This document shows positions 27,549 to 36,914 of a DNA stretch of 64,000 nt, one piece after another. Both the position numbers and the translations under genes were made by a program. The stretch covers positions 1 through 64,000 of the forward strand of contig PXRL01000007.1 of assembly GCA_003020965.1 (NCBI GenBank), read 5' to 3'. Source of the DNA: Halobacteriales archaeon QS_4_69_225. GTDB lineage: Archaea > Halobacteriota > Halobacteria > Halobacteriales > Haloarculaceae. The notes beneath the pieces are model-generated. The model was not told the DNA's origin and ran no database searches. It saw only the letters and a program-made list of their open reading frames with translations. Numbering within the stretch: the stretch's first letter is position 1; the number at the start of each line of letters is the position of its first letter.

Positions 27549-29641
27549 TGGCCGCCTTCCTGTGGTACCTGCCGGCGGTCGCGGCGTTCCTGCTGCTGTG
27601 TCTGTTCGTGGTGGTCCCGTACAGCGGCCGACTCGATCGGCTCTTCTCGCGGGTGGCCTTCGCGCTCTCGCCGGGGGTCGATCTCGAGCCGGACGGCTAT
27701 CGCGAACTGCTCCTCCGGCGGGCGGCGATCGGCACGCCGTACCGGGAGTACGCCGCCCGGACCCGGCTGTACGTCGCCGGGTCGGCGCTGGCCTGCGGCG
27801 TGCTGGGCGGCTACGCGGCCCGGATCGGGGCCCGGCTCCTCGGCGGGGCCGGACCCGTCTCGCTGCCGCAGTTGGGGTTGTTCACGAACGCGCCCGACCT
27901 CTCGTGGCTGCTCGAGGCGCTCAGGGGGGTGGCGGCGGCGGTCGGCGTCGACGGCGCCGTCGCCGTCGCCGTCGTCCTCGGGGCGGTCGTCCTCGGGGCG
28001 GTCGGCGGGGCCGTCACACACCTCGTCCGATGGCGGGGCCCATCGATACGGGCCGACACGCGGAGACGGCAGATCAACGCCGGAATGCCCCGGACCGTGG
28101 CGTTCGTCTACGCGCTCACCCGCGGGGGAATGTCGTTTCCGGACGTGATGCGGGCGCTGTCGCGCAACGAGGCGGTCTTCGGCGAGAGCGCGACCGAGGT
28201 CCGGGCCGCCGTCCGCAGCATCGACCTGTTCAACGCCGACTTCGTCACCGCGGTCCAGACGGTCTCCCTGCGGACGCCGTCCGAGCAGTTCGAGCAGTTC
28301 ACCGAGAACCTCGGGAGCATCCTCCGGAGCGGCGGCGACGTCTCGCAGTTCCTCCGCGACCAGTACGAGCGCTACCGCGAGGAGGCCGAAGAGCAGCAGC
28401 AGGAGATCCTCGACCTGCTGGCGACGACCGCCGAGGTGTACGTGACGGTCGTCGTCGCCGGGATGCTGTTTCTCATCACCATCCTGTTCATCATCGGGGT
28501 GGTGACGGGCCAGGCGCTGTTCGCGCTGCGCGTCATCACGTACGTCCTTCTGCCGGCGGTGAACCTGATCTTCATCGCGTACCTCTACGACGTCACCGGG
28601 CCGTTGCGGATCTCGCGGGACAGCGAGCGGGCACTGGTCGGCGGAACGGAAAGCGACTCACTCCGGGGCGTCCGCTCGGACGGCGGCTACCTCCGGCCGA
28701 ACTCCCGGCGCAACCACGGGCGGCTGCGGGCCTACGAGGCGGTCCGATCGCTCCGGACGAAGCTCGCCTCGCCGCTGCAGGCGCTGATCGACCGGCCGGC
28801 GCTGATGATCTACGTCACCGTGCCGGTCGCCGTCGTCGCGACGCTGTACCGACTCCGAGAGCCGGCCGCGGCGGGCGAACTCGGGGTCCGGCTGGTCGAC
28901 GACTACGTCGTACAGGCGCTGCTGTTCGTCATGGGGGCGTTCACCGTCGTCTACGAGCTGAAAAAGCGCCGGCTCCGACGGCTGGAAGGCGCCGTTCCCG
29001 ACCTGCTCGACCGGCTGGCCAGCCTCAACGAGGCCGGCACCGCCGTCGTCTCCTCGTTCGACCGGGTCCGCCGGAGCGACCTCGGCCCGCTCGACGACGA
29101 GGTCGAGCGCATCTGGCAGGACATCCGGTGGGGCGCGACCGTCGAGCAGGCGCTGGAGCGCTTCGAGAGCCGCGTCCAGACGGCCTCCGTCACCCGCGTC
29201 GTGACGCTCATCACGAACTCGATGCGGGCGTCCAACCAGATCGGGCCCGTGCTCCGGATCGCCGCCGAGCAGGCCCGCGCCGACCGGCTGCTCGAGCGCC
29301 AGCGCCGCCAGGAGATGCTCACGTACCTCGTCGTCATCTACATCTCCTTCGTCGTCTTCCTGGTCGTCATCATGGCCATCGACTTCGTGCTGATACCGAA
29401 CCTGCCCGACTCCGGGGCGATCAGCGGCGACGCCGCCGAACGGGCGCCGGGCGTCGTCGGCGGGGTCGAGAGCAGCGACGTCGACACCTACCGGCTCGTG
29501 TTCTTCCATTCGGCGCTGATACAGTCGCTGCTGTCGGGGCTCGTCGGCGGCATGATGGGCGGCGGCTCGCTGAAGGACGGCGCCAAGCACGCGACGGTGA
29601 TGCTGTCGATCACGTACCTCGTCCTCACACTCTTGGGGTAG
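27548..29641 (+). CDS. Type II secretion F/TadC-like membrane platform protein (copy 1)
   Basis: A 697-residue membrane platform with two T2SSF halves. The first has MPRTVAFVYALTRGGMSFPD, a cytoplasmic EQFEQFTENL region and paired helices (VVVAGMLFLITILFIIGVV); the second has VPDLLDRLASLNEAGTAVVS, VTRVVTLITNSMRASNQIG and helices to the C-terminus. About eight to nine membrane segments are visible. It partners the upstream ATPase, and the coupled start implies equimolar synthesis. No pilin gene lies directly downstream, unlike in the second pilus operon. Confidence 0.9.
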   Translation: MAAFLWYLPAVAAFLLLCLFVVVPYSGRLDRLFSRVAFALSPGVDLEPDGYRELLLRRAAIGTPYREYAARTRLYVAGSALACGVLGGYAARIGARLLGGAGPVSLPQLGLFTNAPDLSWLLEALRGVAAAVGVDGAVAVAVVLGAVVLGAVGGAVTHLVRWRGPSIRADTRRRQINAGMPRTVAFVYALTRGGMSFPDVMRALSRNEAVFGESATEVRAAVRSIDLFNADFVTAVQTVSLRTPSEQFEQFTENLGSILRSGGDVSQFLRDQYERYREEAEEQQQEILDLLATTAEVYVTVVVAGMLFLITILFIIGVVTGQALFALRVITYVLLPAVNLIFIAYLYDVTGPLRISRDSERALVGGTESDSLRGVRSDGGYLRPNSRRNHGRLRAYEAVRSLRTKLASPLQALIDRPALMIYVTVPVAVVATLYRLREPAAAGELGVRLVDDYVVQALLFVMGAFTVVYELKKRRLRRLEGAVPDLLDRLASLNEAGTAVVSSFDRVRRSDLGPLDDEVERIWQDIRWGATVEQALERFESRVQTASVTRVVTLITNSMRASNQIGPVLRIAAEQARADRLLERQRRQEMLTYLVVIYISFVVFLVVIMAIDFVLIPNLPDSGAISGDAAERAPGVVGGVESSDVDTYRLVFFHSALIQSLLSGLVGGMMGGGSLKDGAKHATVMLSITYLVLTLLG

Positions 29642-29685
29642 CGCGGAACCGCGGCGCTCTTGTCGCCGGCTCCGGAACGCGGAAC

Positions 29686-30324
29686 ATGGCCGACGACCGG
29701 GACCGGCGGGCCGTCCGGACGACCTACGACGCCATCGCCGAGCACTTCGCGCGGACGCGGGCCCACCCGTGGCCGGAGGCGGAGGCGTTCTGCGAGGACC
29801 GGAGCGGCGACGTCGCCGTCGATGTCGGCTGTGGCAACGGCCGCAACGCGGAGTTACTCGCCGGCGTCGCCGATCGGGTCGTCGGCGTGGACGCCAGCGG
29901 CGGGTTGCTGGCGACGGCCGCCGATCGGGTGCCGGCGGCGGCGCTCCTGCAGGGCGACGCCGCGCGGCTGCCGCTCGCGGCCGACGTCGCCGACCTCGGC
30001 GTCTACGTCGCGACGCTGCATCACCTCCCGGAGCGGCGGCTCCGACGTCGGAGCCTCGGGGAGCTGGCGCGGGTGCTCGCGCCCGGCGGCGAGGCGCTGG
30101 TCAGCGCCTGGAGCACGACCCACGACCGCTTCGACGCCGACGACGCCGAAATCGGCTTCGACACCCACGTCGACTGGACGCTCCCGGACGGCGAGACCGT
30201 CCCCCGGTACTACCACATCTACGCGCCGGCGGAGTTCGAGGCCGACCTGGCGGCCAGCGACCTCTCGGTCGCCCGCTCGTGGCGCTCCAGCGGCAACTGC
30301 TACGCCGTCGTCGTCCCGTCGTGA
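29686..30324 (+). CDS. Class I SAM-dependent methyltransferase
   Basis: A 212-residue Rossmann methyltransferase. Motif I is VAVDVGCGNGRNAELL (about residues 43-58), motif II VVGVDASGGLL, a QGDAARLPL motif III region and HHLPERRLRR after motif IV. The YDAIAEHFARTR start and VPRYYHIYAPAEFEADLA late region resemble tRNA wobble-uridine (Trm9-like) and ubiquinone-type methyltransferases; the H(I)YAPAEF block fits the Trm9-like group in particular. It may modify tRNA, consistent with but not proven by the neighbouring tRNA gene. Confidence 0.88.
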   Translation: MADDRDRRAVRTTYDAIAEHFARTRAHPWPEAEAFCEDRSGDVAVDVGCGNGRNAELLAGVADRVVGVDASGGLLATAADRVPAAALLQGDAARLPLAADVADLGVYVATLHHLPERRLRRRSLGELARVLAPGGEALVSAWSTTHDRFDADDAEIGFDTHVDWTLPDGETVPRYYHIYAPAEFEADLAASDLSVARSWRSSGNCYAVVVPS

Positions 30325-30408
30325 CCACGACGGAACGGAAAGGCCCTTAATCGGCGCCGTGTTACGTCGCCACGCGTGCCGACGGCGAACAGGTCGCAAG
30401 CCACGGGA

Positions 30409-30496
30409 CGCGAACGAAGTGAGCGCGCCGATGGTGAGCGATTCCGGAGGAATCGCGAGCCCCGGGGCGCGAACGAAGTGAGCGCGCCGATGGTCT
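30409..30496. repeat. Direct repeat holding the 5' end of tRNA-Gly, plus a triloop hairpin
   Basis: A 26-bp block ending in GCGCCGATGGT, the first 11 bases of tRNA-Gly, occurs at 30409-30434 and again at 30471-30496, where it runs into the real tRNA. Between them lies a perfect hairpin GCGATTCC-GGA-GGAATCGC (30438-30456). This looks like a partial tandem duplication of the tRNA 5' end. Confidence 0.8.
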
Positions 30497-30554
30497 AGTG
30501 GTAGGACCTGAGCCTTCCAAGCTCATGGCCCGGGTTCAAATCCCGGTCGGCGCA
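30484..30554 (+). tRNA. tRNA-Gly (anticodon TCC)
   Basis: A 71-nt cloverleaf: acceptor GCGCCGA/TCGGCGC, anticodon stem TGAGC/GCTCA with loop CTTCCAA (anticodon TCC), and T arm CGGGTTCAAATCCCG. CCA is not encoded. Both its 5' and 3' ends are partially duplicated nearby. Confidence 0.95.
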
Positions 30555-30876
30555 CTCCCTGCGGTCGTTTGCCGACCGACCTCCCGCTCACTTCTCTCGC
30601 GGGAGTCCCGGTCGGCGCATAGCGAGGCCGAACGTAGTGAGGCCTCGGAGACGCGAGCGGGGAGCGAAGCGACCCGCGAGTGCACTCCCTGCGGTCGTTT
30701 GCCGACCGACCTCCCGCTCGCTGTCTCACGGTTCCCTCCGGTCACCGTTCGGCCGCTCCGAGACGCTCCCTCCGGTCGCGTCTCGCCTCTCTTGCGGGAG
30801 TCCCAGTCGGCGCATAGCGAGACCGAGCGAACCGAGGCCTCGGAGACGCGAGCGGGGAGCGAAGCGACCCGCGAGC
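30541..30876. repeat. Interleaved direct repeats carrying tRNA-Gly 3' ends
   Basis: The tRNA 3' tail TCCCGGTCGGCGCA (30541-30554) recurs exactly at 30606-30619 and with one mismatch at 30801-30814. Two repeat units alternate. Unit A (38 bp, GCACTCCCTGCGGTCG...) lies at 30552-30589 and 30682-30719. Unit B (~80 bp, containing the tRNA tail and GAGGCCTCGGAGACGCGAGC) lies at 30599-30680 and 30794-30876. The A-B-A-B order suggests a tandem duplication followed by an insertion or deletion between the second pair. Confidence 0.85.
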
Positions 30877-31340
30877 GCATAGCGAGGCGCGAACGAAGTG
30901 AGCGTCTCGGAAACGCGAACGGCGAGCGAAGCGAGGCCTCGGAGATGCGAGCGGGGAGCGGAGTGAGCCGCAACTGCACCCTGCGACGACGCGAGGTGCC
31001 AGCGCCCGACGCGTCGGGCGCCGGCGTCAACGACGTACTCGACGGCCGACGACGCTTCCGGTCGGATGGCGGCGGTTCGACCGCCGTACGGTAGCATGGT
31101 CGCGTCCCGCGGTTAGAATCTTCCGCTTGGCTCACCAGTGGTTTTATTCGCCAGCGATAATAGGATGGGGCCACAGAACCCACACAGCAACCATGTCCCC
31201 GTCGTATACGGTCGACGAGGCGACATGCGTCACGAGAGCGGCCGACGGCCAGCGGTGTCAGTCCTGATACAGATGACCGACGGAATCGACGGAACACCGA
31301 CAGTGGGGAACCGGACTACGAACCGAGCGTGGGGAGTACC
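30877..31340. other. Intergenic region upstream of the second pilus operon
   Basis: The first ~100 bases continue the GAGCGAAGCGAG-type low-complexity sequence. At 31138-31147 GTGGTTTTAT is a plausible TATA region, about 200 bp from the ATPase start. The intervening ~190 bases are open in one frame ending in an ATGA overlap with the ATPase start (GTG near 31138 to 31344). They show no recognisable domain and could be an untranslated leader or a short leader peptide. No RNA gene is recognised. Confidence 0.4.
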
Positions 31341-33164
31341 ATGAGCAGCGACGGCGAGACGACCGACGGCGACGAGAACCTCGAGGTGGCCGACGAGGTC
31401 ACCGATGGGGCGGATGGCGCGAGCGAAGCGGACGGAGCGGATAGGGCGAGCGAAGCGGACGGAGCGGAACCCGACGAGGTCGGCGAGCCGATCGACGGCA
31501 TCGCCACCGACGACCGGTCGCTCGTCGCCGACCACCCGATAAAAGGCGAGATCCTCAGGGCGGTCGAGGAGTACTTCCAGAAGGCGGAGCTCGACGAGTC
31601 GTTCGCCGAGCGGCCCGACACCGAGTTCATCAAGAGCCGCTTTTTCGACTTCTCCTACCTCCAGAACCACGAGGAAATCGAGCGGCTCTGGGTCGACAAG
31701 CCGTACGCCTACGTGTCCATCCTGCGGCGGGACGGCGAGGACAAGCTCCGGTACCGGGTCCACGAGCCGGACCTCTCGGAGTTCGAGGAGTACGTCCGCG
31801 AGGACCTCGTGAAGATCCTGCGCAACAGCCTGATGTACCAGGACCTCGAGGACGGCGACGACCGGGAGGCGCTGTTCGAGGAGGAGGTCAAAGACGTCAT
31901 CTCCGATCACGCCGCCGCGACGATCGAGGGGGGCTCGCTGCTGAAGCTGAGGTACTACCTGATGCGGGACTTCGTCCACCTGGGGCCCATCGAGCCGATC
32001 ATGCGGGACCCGAACATCGAGGACGTCTCGTGTGACGGCGTCGGCATTCCGGTGTACGTCTACCACACCGAACACCGGGACATGCCGACGAACATCGCCT
32101 TCGAAAAACAGCAGCTGTCGTCGTTCGCGCTCCGGCTGGCCCAGCGGGCCGGCGAGCAGGTTTCGGTCTCGGAGCCGTTGATGGACGGCACCCTGCCGGA
32201 CGGCTCCCGGGTGCAGTTGACGTTCGGCTCGGACGTGGCGACGAGGGGGTCGAACTTCACCATCCGGAAGTTCGCGACCATCCCGTTCACGCCGGTCGAT
32301 CTCATCCAGAGCGGCACGTTCAGCACCGAGCAGATGGCGTACTTCTGGCTGGCGATCGAGAACAACCGCTCGCTCATCTTCTCCGGCGGGACGGGGTCGG
32401 GCAAGACCACCTCGATGAACGCCGTCTCGATGTTCGTCCCCGAGGACGCGAAGGTGGTCTCCATCGAGGACACCCGCGAGATAACGCTGCCGCACGACAA
32501 CTGGATCCAGAGTCTCACCCGGGAGTCGATCACCTCCGAGGGCCGCGGCGAGGTGTCGATGTACGAGCTCCTGCAGGCGGCGCTCCGGCAGCGACCGGAG
32601 TACCTGCTGGTCGGCGAGATCCGGACCGAGCAGAACGTCGCCTTCACGTTCTTCCAAGCCATCGGGACGGGCCACACCGCCTACACGACCATCCACGCCG
32701 AGAGCGTCGAGGGCGTGCTGAACCGCCTGGAGAACCAGCCGCTGAACGTGCCGACGCAGATGGTGCTGGAACTGGACATCATCTCCATCCAGAAGCAGAC
32801 GTTCATGGACGGCGACCGGGTGCGGCGGAACGACGGCGTCACGGAGATCCTGCCGAGCGGCGACGCGGAAGACGCCATCCGGGCGATCGACATCTTCGCC
32901 CGCGACGCCGACGAGGACATCATCCAGCGGGTGAACAACTCCCAGGTGCTGCAGGACATCGCCGACGACCGCGGCTGGAGCGGCCGCAGACTCGCCGAGG
33001 AGCTGCGGAAGCGCCGGGAGTTCCTCCAGTATCTCGTCGACAACGACATCTCCGACTACCAGGACGTCACCTCCGCCATCCACATGTTCGGCAACGACCA
33101 GGAGACGCTGCTGGAGCAGGTCGACCAGGGGACGCTCGAGTCCGGGGACTTCCAAGAGGAATGA
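31341..33164 (+). CDS. Type IV pilus/archaellum-type secretion ATPase (copy 2)
   Basis: A 607-residue ATPase homologous to the one at 25908-27548. The first ~50 residues are an acidic Gly/Ala/Asp/Ser repeat stretch (two tandem ASEADGAD-like units) absent from copy 1. The core has MRDPNIEDVSCDGVGIPVYV, Walker A GGTGSGKTTSMNAV, the Asp box VVSIEDTREITL, Walker B PEYLLVGEIRT and the His box TGHTAYTTIHAESV. The ATG at 31341 is used. It overlaps the TadC-like gene by 4 bp. A pilin-like gene follows, so this is a complete small pilus locus. Confidence 0.93.
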   Translation: MSSDGETTDGDENLEVADEVTDGADGASEADGADRASEADGAEPDEVGEPIDGIATDDRSLVADHPIKGEILRAVEEYFQKAELDESFAERPDTEFIKSRFFDFSYLQNHEEIERLWVDKPYAYVSILRRDGEDKLRYRVHEPDLSEFEEYVREDLVKILRNSLMYQDLEDGDDREALFEEEVKDVISDHAAATIEGGSLLKLRYYLMRDFVHLGPIEPIMRDPNIEDVSCDGVGIPVYVYHTEHRDMPTNIAFEKQQLSSFALRLAQRAGEQVSVSEPLMDGTLPDGSRVQLTFGSDVATRGSNFTIRKFATIPFTPVDLIQSGTFSTEQMAYFWLAIENNRSLIFSGGTGSGKTTSMNAVSMFVPEDAKVVSIEDTREITLPHDNWIQSLTRESITSEGRGEVSMYELLQAALRQRPEYLLVGEIRTEQNVAFTFFQAIGTGHTAYTTIHAESVEGVLNRLENQPLNVPTQMVLELDIISIQKQTFMDGDRVRRNDGVTEILPSGDAEDAIRAIDIFARDADEDIIQRVNNSQVLQDIADDRGWSGRRLAEELRKRREFLQYLVDNDISDYQDVTSAIHMFGNDQETLLEQVDQGTLESGDFQEE

Positions 33165-35182
33165 GCGGGGAAACGCTCGACGAGCCGGCGCCGATCCCGG
33201 ACTACGAACTGGAACAGCGGTTCCCGGAGCGACACGACCTCTCGGCGGACGACCGCGACCGGCTCAGAGACGAACACGGCCGCATCAGGACGTACTTCCT
33301 GTTGAACCCCGGCCGGTTCAAGAAGCTCCAGCGGTGGCTCAACCAGGCTCAGATGGGGTACACGTACGACGTCTACCTCGAGCGGGTGACGGGGTACGCC
33401 CTCATCGCGGGCGCCGTCGGACTGTTCCTCGGGACCGTGTTGAGCCTCCAGCTGTTCGTCTTCGGCGGCTGGGAGGCGCTGGGCGTCACGTCGACGGCAC
33501 TGCAGACCGGCGGGTCGGCGCTGCTGGTGGCGCTGACCGTCGGGCTGTTCGCCGGCGGTGCCTTCGCGACCGGCTACTACTACCCGGCGTCGCGGGCGAG
33601 TTCGCGGGAACGGCAGATCGACGTGCTGCTGCCGCACGCCATCGTCTACATGTACGCACTGAGCCACGGCGGGATGAACGCCTTCGAGGTGATGAAGGAG
33701 ATGGCCGAGGCCGAGGACGTCTACGGCGAGGTCGCCCAGGAGTTCGACACCATCGTCCGGGACGTGGAGCTGTTCGGCAACGACCTCTTTTCGGCGCTGC
33801 GGGACGCCCGCAGCGCGACGCCGTCGGAGAACTTCGAGCAGTTCGTCGACGACCTGATATCCGTGCTGGATTCCGGCAGCGAGTTCGCGACCTTCCTCGA
33901 GGACGAGGCCGAGACGTACATGAACCGCGCCCAAGACGAACAGGAGGGGTTCCTGGAGACGCTGTCGATTCTGGCGGAGATATTCATCGTCGCCTTCGTC
34001 GCCGCGCCGCTGTTTCTCATCGTCGTGTTGCTCGTGATCAGCCTGCTCGGCGGTCAGGCGCTGCTGCAGGTCGTCTTCTTAGTGTACGCCGGACTGCCGC
34101 TCGGAATGTTGGGGTTCCTGGCGGCCGTCGACATCCTCGCGAAGCCGTACGCCGAATCGACCGAGACGCTGGAGCTGGACCGCGAGGAGGTCCGCGCGGA
34201 ACCGACCGACCGGGTGACCTCGGACTCGGATTACGAGGAGTACGAGCGCCACAAGGAGAGGGCCCAGCGGCGGGAGAAGCTTCGGAATCCCATCGCACAG
34301 ATCAAAAAGCGGAACCCGCTGCTGTCGTTGGTGCTGACCGTCCCGGCGGCCGTCGTCTGCGTGGGCGCCCTCGTCGCGACGGGGAACGCGCCGGTGTCGC
34401 TGGAGGGGCTCTACGACGCGCCCGTCAGGGGGACCATCGCGCTGTTCGTGCTGCCGTTTCTCATCGCCAGCGTACCGCTGACGCTGCTGTACGAGTCGGG
34501 ACGGCGGCGGAAACAGCGCATCTCCGAGCGGTTTCCCGACACGCTGAACATCCTCTCCAGCGCCAACCAGATGGGCATCCGGCTCGTGGAGTCGCTGAAC
34601 CTCGTCGCCCGGTGGTCGGAGGGCGTTCTCGCCGAGGAGCTACGGAAGGTCCGCAACGACATCGCCTGGAACGAGGACGTCGAGCGGGCGCTCTTGGAGT
34701 TCGCCAACCGGCTCCGCGTTCCGCAGGTGACCCGGACGATGAAGCTCATCGCGAAGGGTAACCGCTCCTCGAGCGACCTCTCGCAGATCATCTCCATCGC
34801 GGCCCAGGACACGCGCAACCGCCACCAGATCGAGCGCCAGCGCCGCAGCCAGATGGGCGCCTACACCGCCATCGTCATCATCGGCGTGCTGGTGTTCCTC
34901 GGCGTCATCGCCGTGCTGGACATCGCCTATCTGGGCCGTATCGCCCAACTGGAGGCCGTCGAGTCGGCCCCGGAGCAGGCCAGCGGCCCCGGCGCCGCCC
35001 TCGGCAGCGTCGCCAACCTCCGGATCGGCCTCTACCGGGCAGTGTTCTTCCACTCGGTGCTCATCCAGGGCATCGGCAGCGGCCTGCTGGCCGGCAAACT
35101 CGCCGAGAACGAGGTACTGGGCGGGCTGAAGTACAGCATCGTTCTCGTGATCCTCAGCACGATCGTATTTCTGGTGATCTGA
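33161..35182 (+). CDS. Type II secretion F/TadC-like membrane platform protein (copy 2)
   Basis: A 673-residue two-half platform protein paired with the preceding ATPase. The first T2SSF domain has LLPHAIVYMYALSHGGMNAF, ATPSENFEQFVDDLISVLDS and helices around VAAPLFLIVVLLVISLLGG. A charged cytoplasmic linker (about residues 330-385) joins a second half with FPDTLNILSSANQMGIRLVE and VTRTMKLIAKGNRSSSDLSQ. It overlaps the ATPase gene by 4 bp and ends one base before the pilin-like gene. Confidence 0.9.
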   Translation: MSGETLDEPAPIPDYELEQRFPERHDLSADDRDRLRDEHGRIRTYFLLNPGRFKKLQRWLNQAQMGYTYDVYLERVTGYALIAGAVGLFLGTVLSLQLFVFGGWEALGVTSTALQTGGSALLVALTVGLFAGGAFATGYYYPASRASSRERQIDVLLPHAIVYMYALSHGGMNAFEVMKEMAEAEDVYGEVAQEFDTIVRDVELFGNDLFSALRDARSATPSENFEQFVDDLISVLDSGSEFATFLEDEAETYMNRAQDEQEGFLETLSILAEIFIVAFVAAPLFLIVVLLVISLLGGQALLQVVFLVYAGLPLGMLGFLAAVDILAKPYAESTETLELDREEVRAEPTDRVTSDSDYEEYERHKERAQRREKLRNPIAQIKKRNPLLSLVLTVPAAVVCVGALVATGNAPVSLEGLYDAPVRGTIALFVLPFLIASVPLTLLYESGRRRKQRISERFPDTLNILSSANQMGIRLVESLNLVARWSEGVLAEELRKVRNDIAWNEDVERALLEFANRLRVPQVTRTMKLIAKGNRSSSDLSQIISIAAQDTRNRHQIERQRRSQMGAYTAIVIIGVLVFLGVIAVLDIAYLGRIAQLEAVESAPEQASGPGAALGSVANLRIGLYRAVFFHSVLIQGIGSGLLAGKLAENEVLGGLKYSIVLVILSTIVFLVI

Positions 35183-35183
35183 C

Positions 35184-36824
35184 ATGCACACGCGACTCGA
35201 TTCGGACGACAGAGGGGTATCGGAGGTCGTCGGGGCCATCCTGGTGTTCGGCGTCCTGGTGACGCTTCTGGGCATCATCCAGGCACAGGCGGTGCCGGAC
35301 CAGAACCGAGAGGTCGAAATCCAACACACCGCCCAGGTGCAGGAGGACCTCATCAAGTTCCACGAGGTCGCCTCCGCCGTCGCCGCCGGCGGCGACGAGC
35401 AGTCCGTCGCAGTGCAGAGCGGCACCGGCTACCCCTCGCGGCTCCTGTTCTTCAATCCGCCGCGGGTGCAGGGAGCAGTGAGTACCACGGGGAGTCAAAC
35501 GGTGGAGATACGGAACGTCAAAGCCAGCGGCGAAGCCGACGATTACTTCACCGACGACGCCAGCAACGACCTAGACTTGTCCACCAGACGGATCGAGTAC
35601 AGCGCCAACTACAACGAAGTGCAGAACGACCCGACCATCCGTTACGAGTACGGCGTCCTCTACAGCAACTACAGCGACGGGACAACGATACAGAACGAGG
35701 GGTCCATCATCGATGGGAACAACATCAACCTGATATTCGCCGCCGGCGACTACAACCGAACGAGTTCGACATCTCAGTCGCTGGCCGTCCGGCCCGTTAG
35801 CGCGCCGTCGCGGAGCATTTCGGTTGAGGGAACGGGCAGCAACGATATCGTGCTGTCGCTACCGTCGGAGCTGCCCGAATCGGAATGGCAGGAGCTCTAC
35901 GGCTCGTCGGGTAGCGTCGTGAACATCAACAAGCCGTCGTCGGACACCATCGAGATAACGCTGGACGGGTCACAGCAGTACAATCTCAGGACGTCACGTA
36001 TCGCGCTCGGCACGGACGTGCCCGAGGAGGACGGATACTATATCGTCCCCGCCAATCCAGGGACGGCATCCGTTGCAGAGGGAGGGACAGCAAACGCCAG
36101 GTACGAGGTTCGTGACAAGTACAACAACCCCGTCAGTAACGTGACGGTCCGGGTCGACAAGCCAAACTCGGCGGGATCGAACCCAGTAGAGAGAACAACG
36201 AACGCAGATGGCCAGATCACGGTTCCAGTAACACCGACCGATTCGGGGACGAAGTTTGCAACCGCGTCGATAAGGGACCAATCAAACGTAGACGGGTGTA
36301 CGAGTAGCCCGGGGAGCAAGGCCCCGCGGTGCCGGGCCGAGTTCACGCTCCAGGTTACCGACCTGAGTATCAATCCTGGAGCGGGTGTCCGACTGAGCGA
36401 TTCTTCTATTGTGACCAGACCTGAAATTAACGTATCGGAAGTTGGTGTTACTGCTATCGGTACGAACACGAACGTTGTCAACGCAACGTTCGAAGTGACT
36501 GGGAGCAGTAACCGAGAAATAGAGTCAATCCGGATGAACCTCTACAGTACCAGTGAAAATGGACCTGTCACCGCCGGTATGAATAATAGTGATTTCTCGA
36601 TAGCAATCGAGAACATGGAAATCGGTGGAGAGTTCTACACGTCATCGGATTCCGAATGGGTGAACGGCCCGGAAACGTTACAGAGCGGCACCAAGACGAC
36701 GTACTCGTTCCTGTTCTACGAAAGCGACGGTAGCGGCCGAGTCGTCGAACAGAGCGATTACTTTGTCCTCACCGTCAAGTTTGGGAACAACGAACGAGCG
36801 GTGTACTTCGTTTCGCCGGACTGA
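35184..36824 (+). CDS. Large pilin-like surface protein with class III signal and Ig-like domain
   Basis: A 546-residue exported protein. The N-terminus DDRGVSEVVGAILVFGVLV is an archaeal type IV pilin/archaellin start, with a PibD cleavage site before GVSEVVG and a hydrophobic assembly helix. The body is Ser/Thr/Asn-rich and beta-rich, with N-glycosylation sequons (NYS, NRT, NVT). Residues ~295-350 form an invasin/Big-1-like Ig repeat (PGTASVAEGGTANARYEVRD, NPVSNVTVRVDKPN). It is far longer than ordinary pilins (120-200 residues), so it may be an adhesive tip or a fused pilin-adhesin. Directly after an ATPase-TadC pair, it is the obvious cargo. GC drops in its last third. Confidence 0.85.
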   Translation: MHTRLDSDDRGVSEVVGAILVFGVLVTLLGIIQAQAVPDQNREVEIQHTAQVQEDLIKFHEVASAVAAGGDEQSVAVQSGTGYPSRLLFFNPPRVQGAVSTTGSQTVEIRNVKASGEADDYFTDDASNDLDLSTRRIEYSANYNEVQNDPTIRYEYGVLYSNYSDGTTIQNEGSIIDGNNINLIFAAGDYNRTSSTSQSLAVRPVSAPSRSISVEGTGSNDIVLSLPSELPESEWQELYGSSGSVVNINKPSSDTIEITLDGSQQYNLRTSRIALGTDVPEEDGYYIVPANPGTASVAEGGTANARYEVRDKYNNPVSNVTVRVDKPNSAGSNPVERTTNADGQITVPVTPTDSGTKFATASIRDQSNVDGCTSSPGSKAPRCRAEFTLQVTDLSINPGAGVRLSDSSIVTRPEINVSEVGVTAIGTNTNVVNATFEVTGSSNREIESIRMNLYSTSENGPVTAGMNNSDFSIAIENMEIGGEFYTSSDSEWVNGPETLQSGTKTTYSFLFYESDGSGRVVEQSDYFVLTVKFGNNERAVYFVSPD

Positions 36825-36914
36825 CCCTATTGCGGTTTCTCGCCATCGGCTCGTCTTCAACAGAGGTCCCGAAGCCAAACTATACCTTCCTCCCGGCGAA
36901 ATATCGAATATCGA

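Noticed and set aside
30600-31000. A real gene in the repeat region after tRNA-Gly
   Set aside because: Open frames there are made of repeated GAGCGAAGCGAG-type DNA; predicted proteins are Arg/Ser/Glu repeats in all frames.
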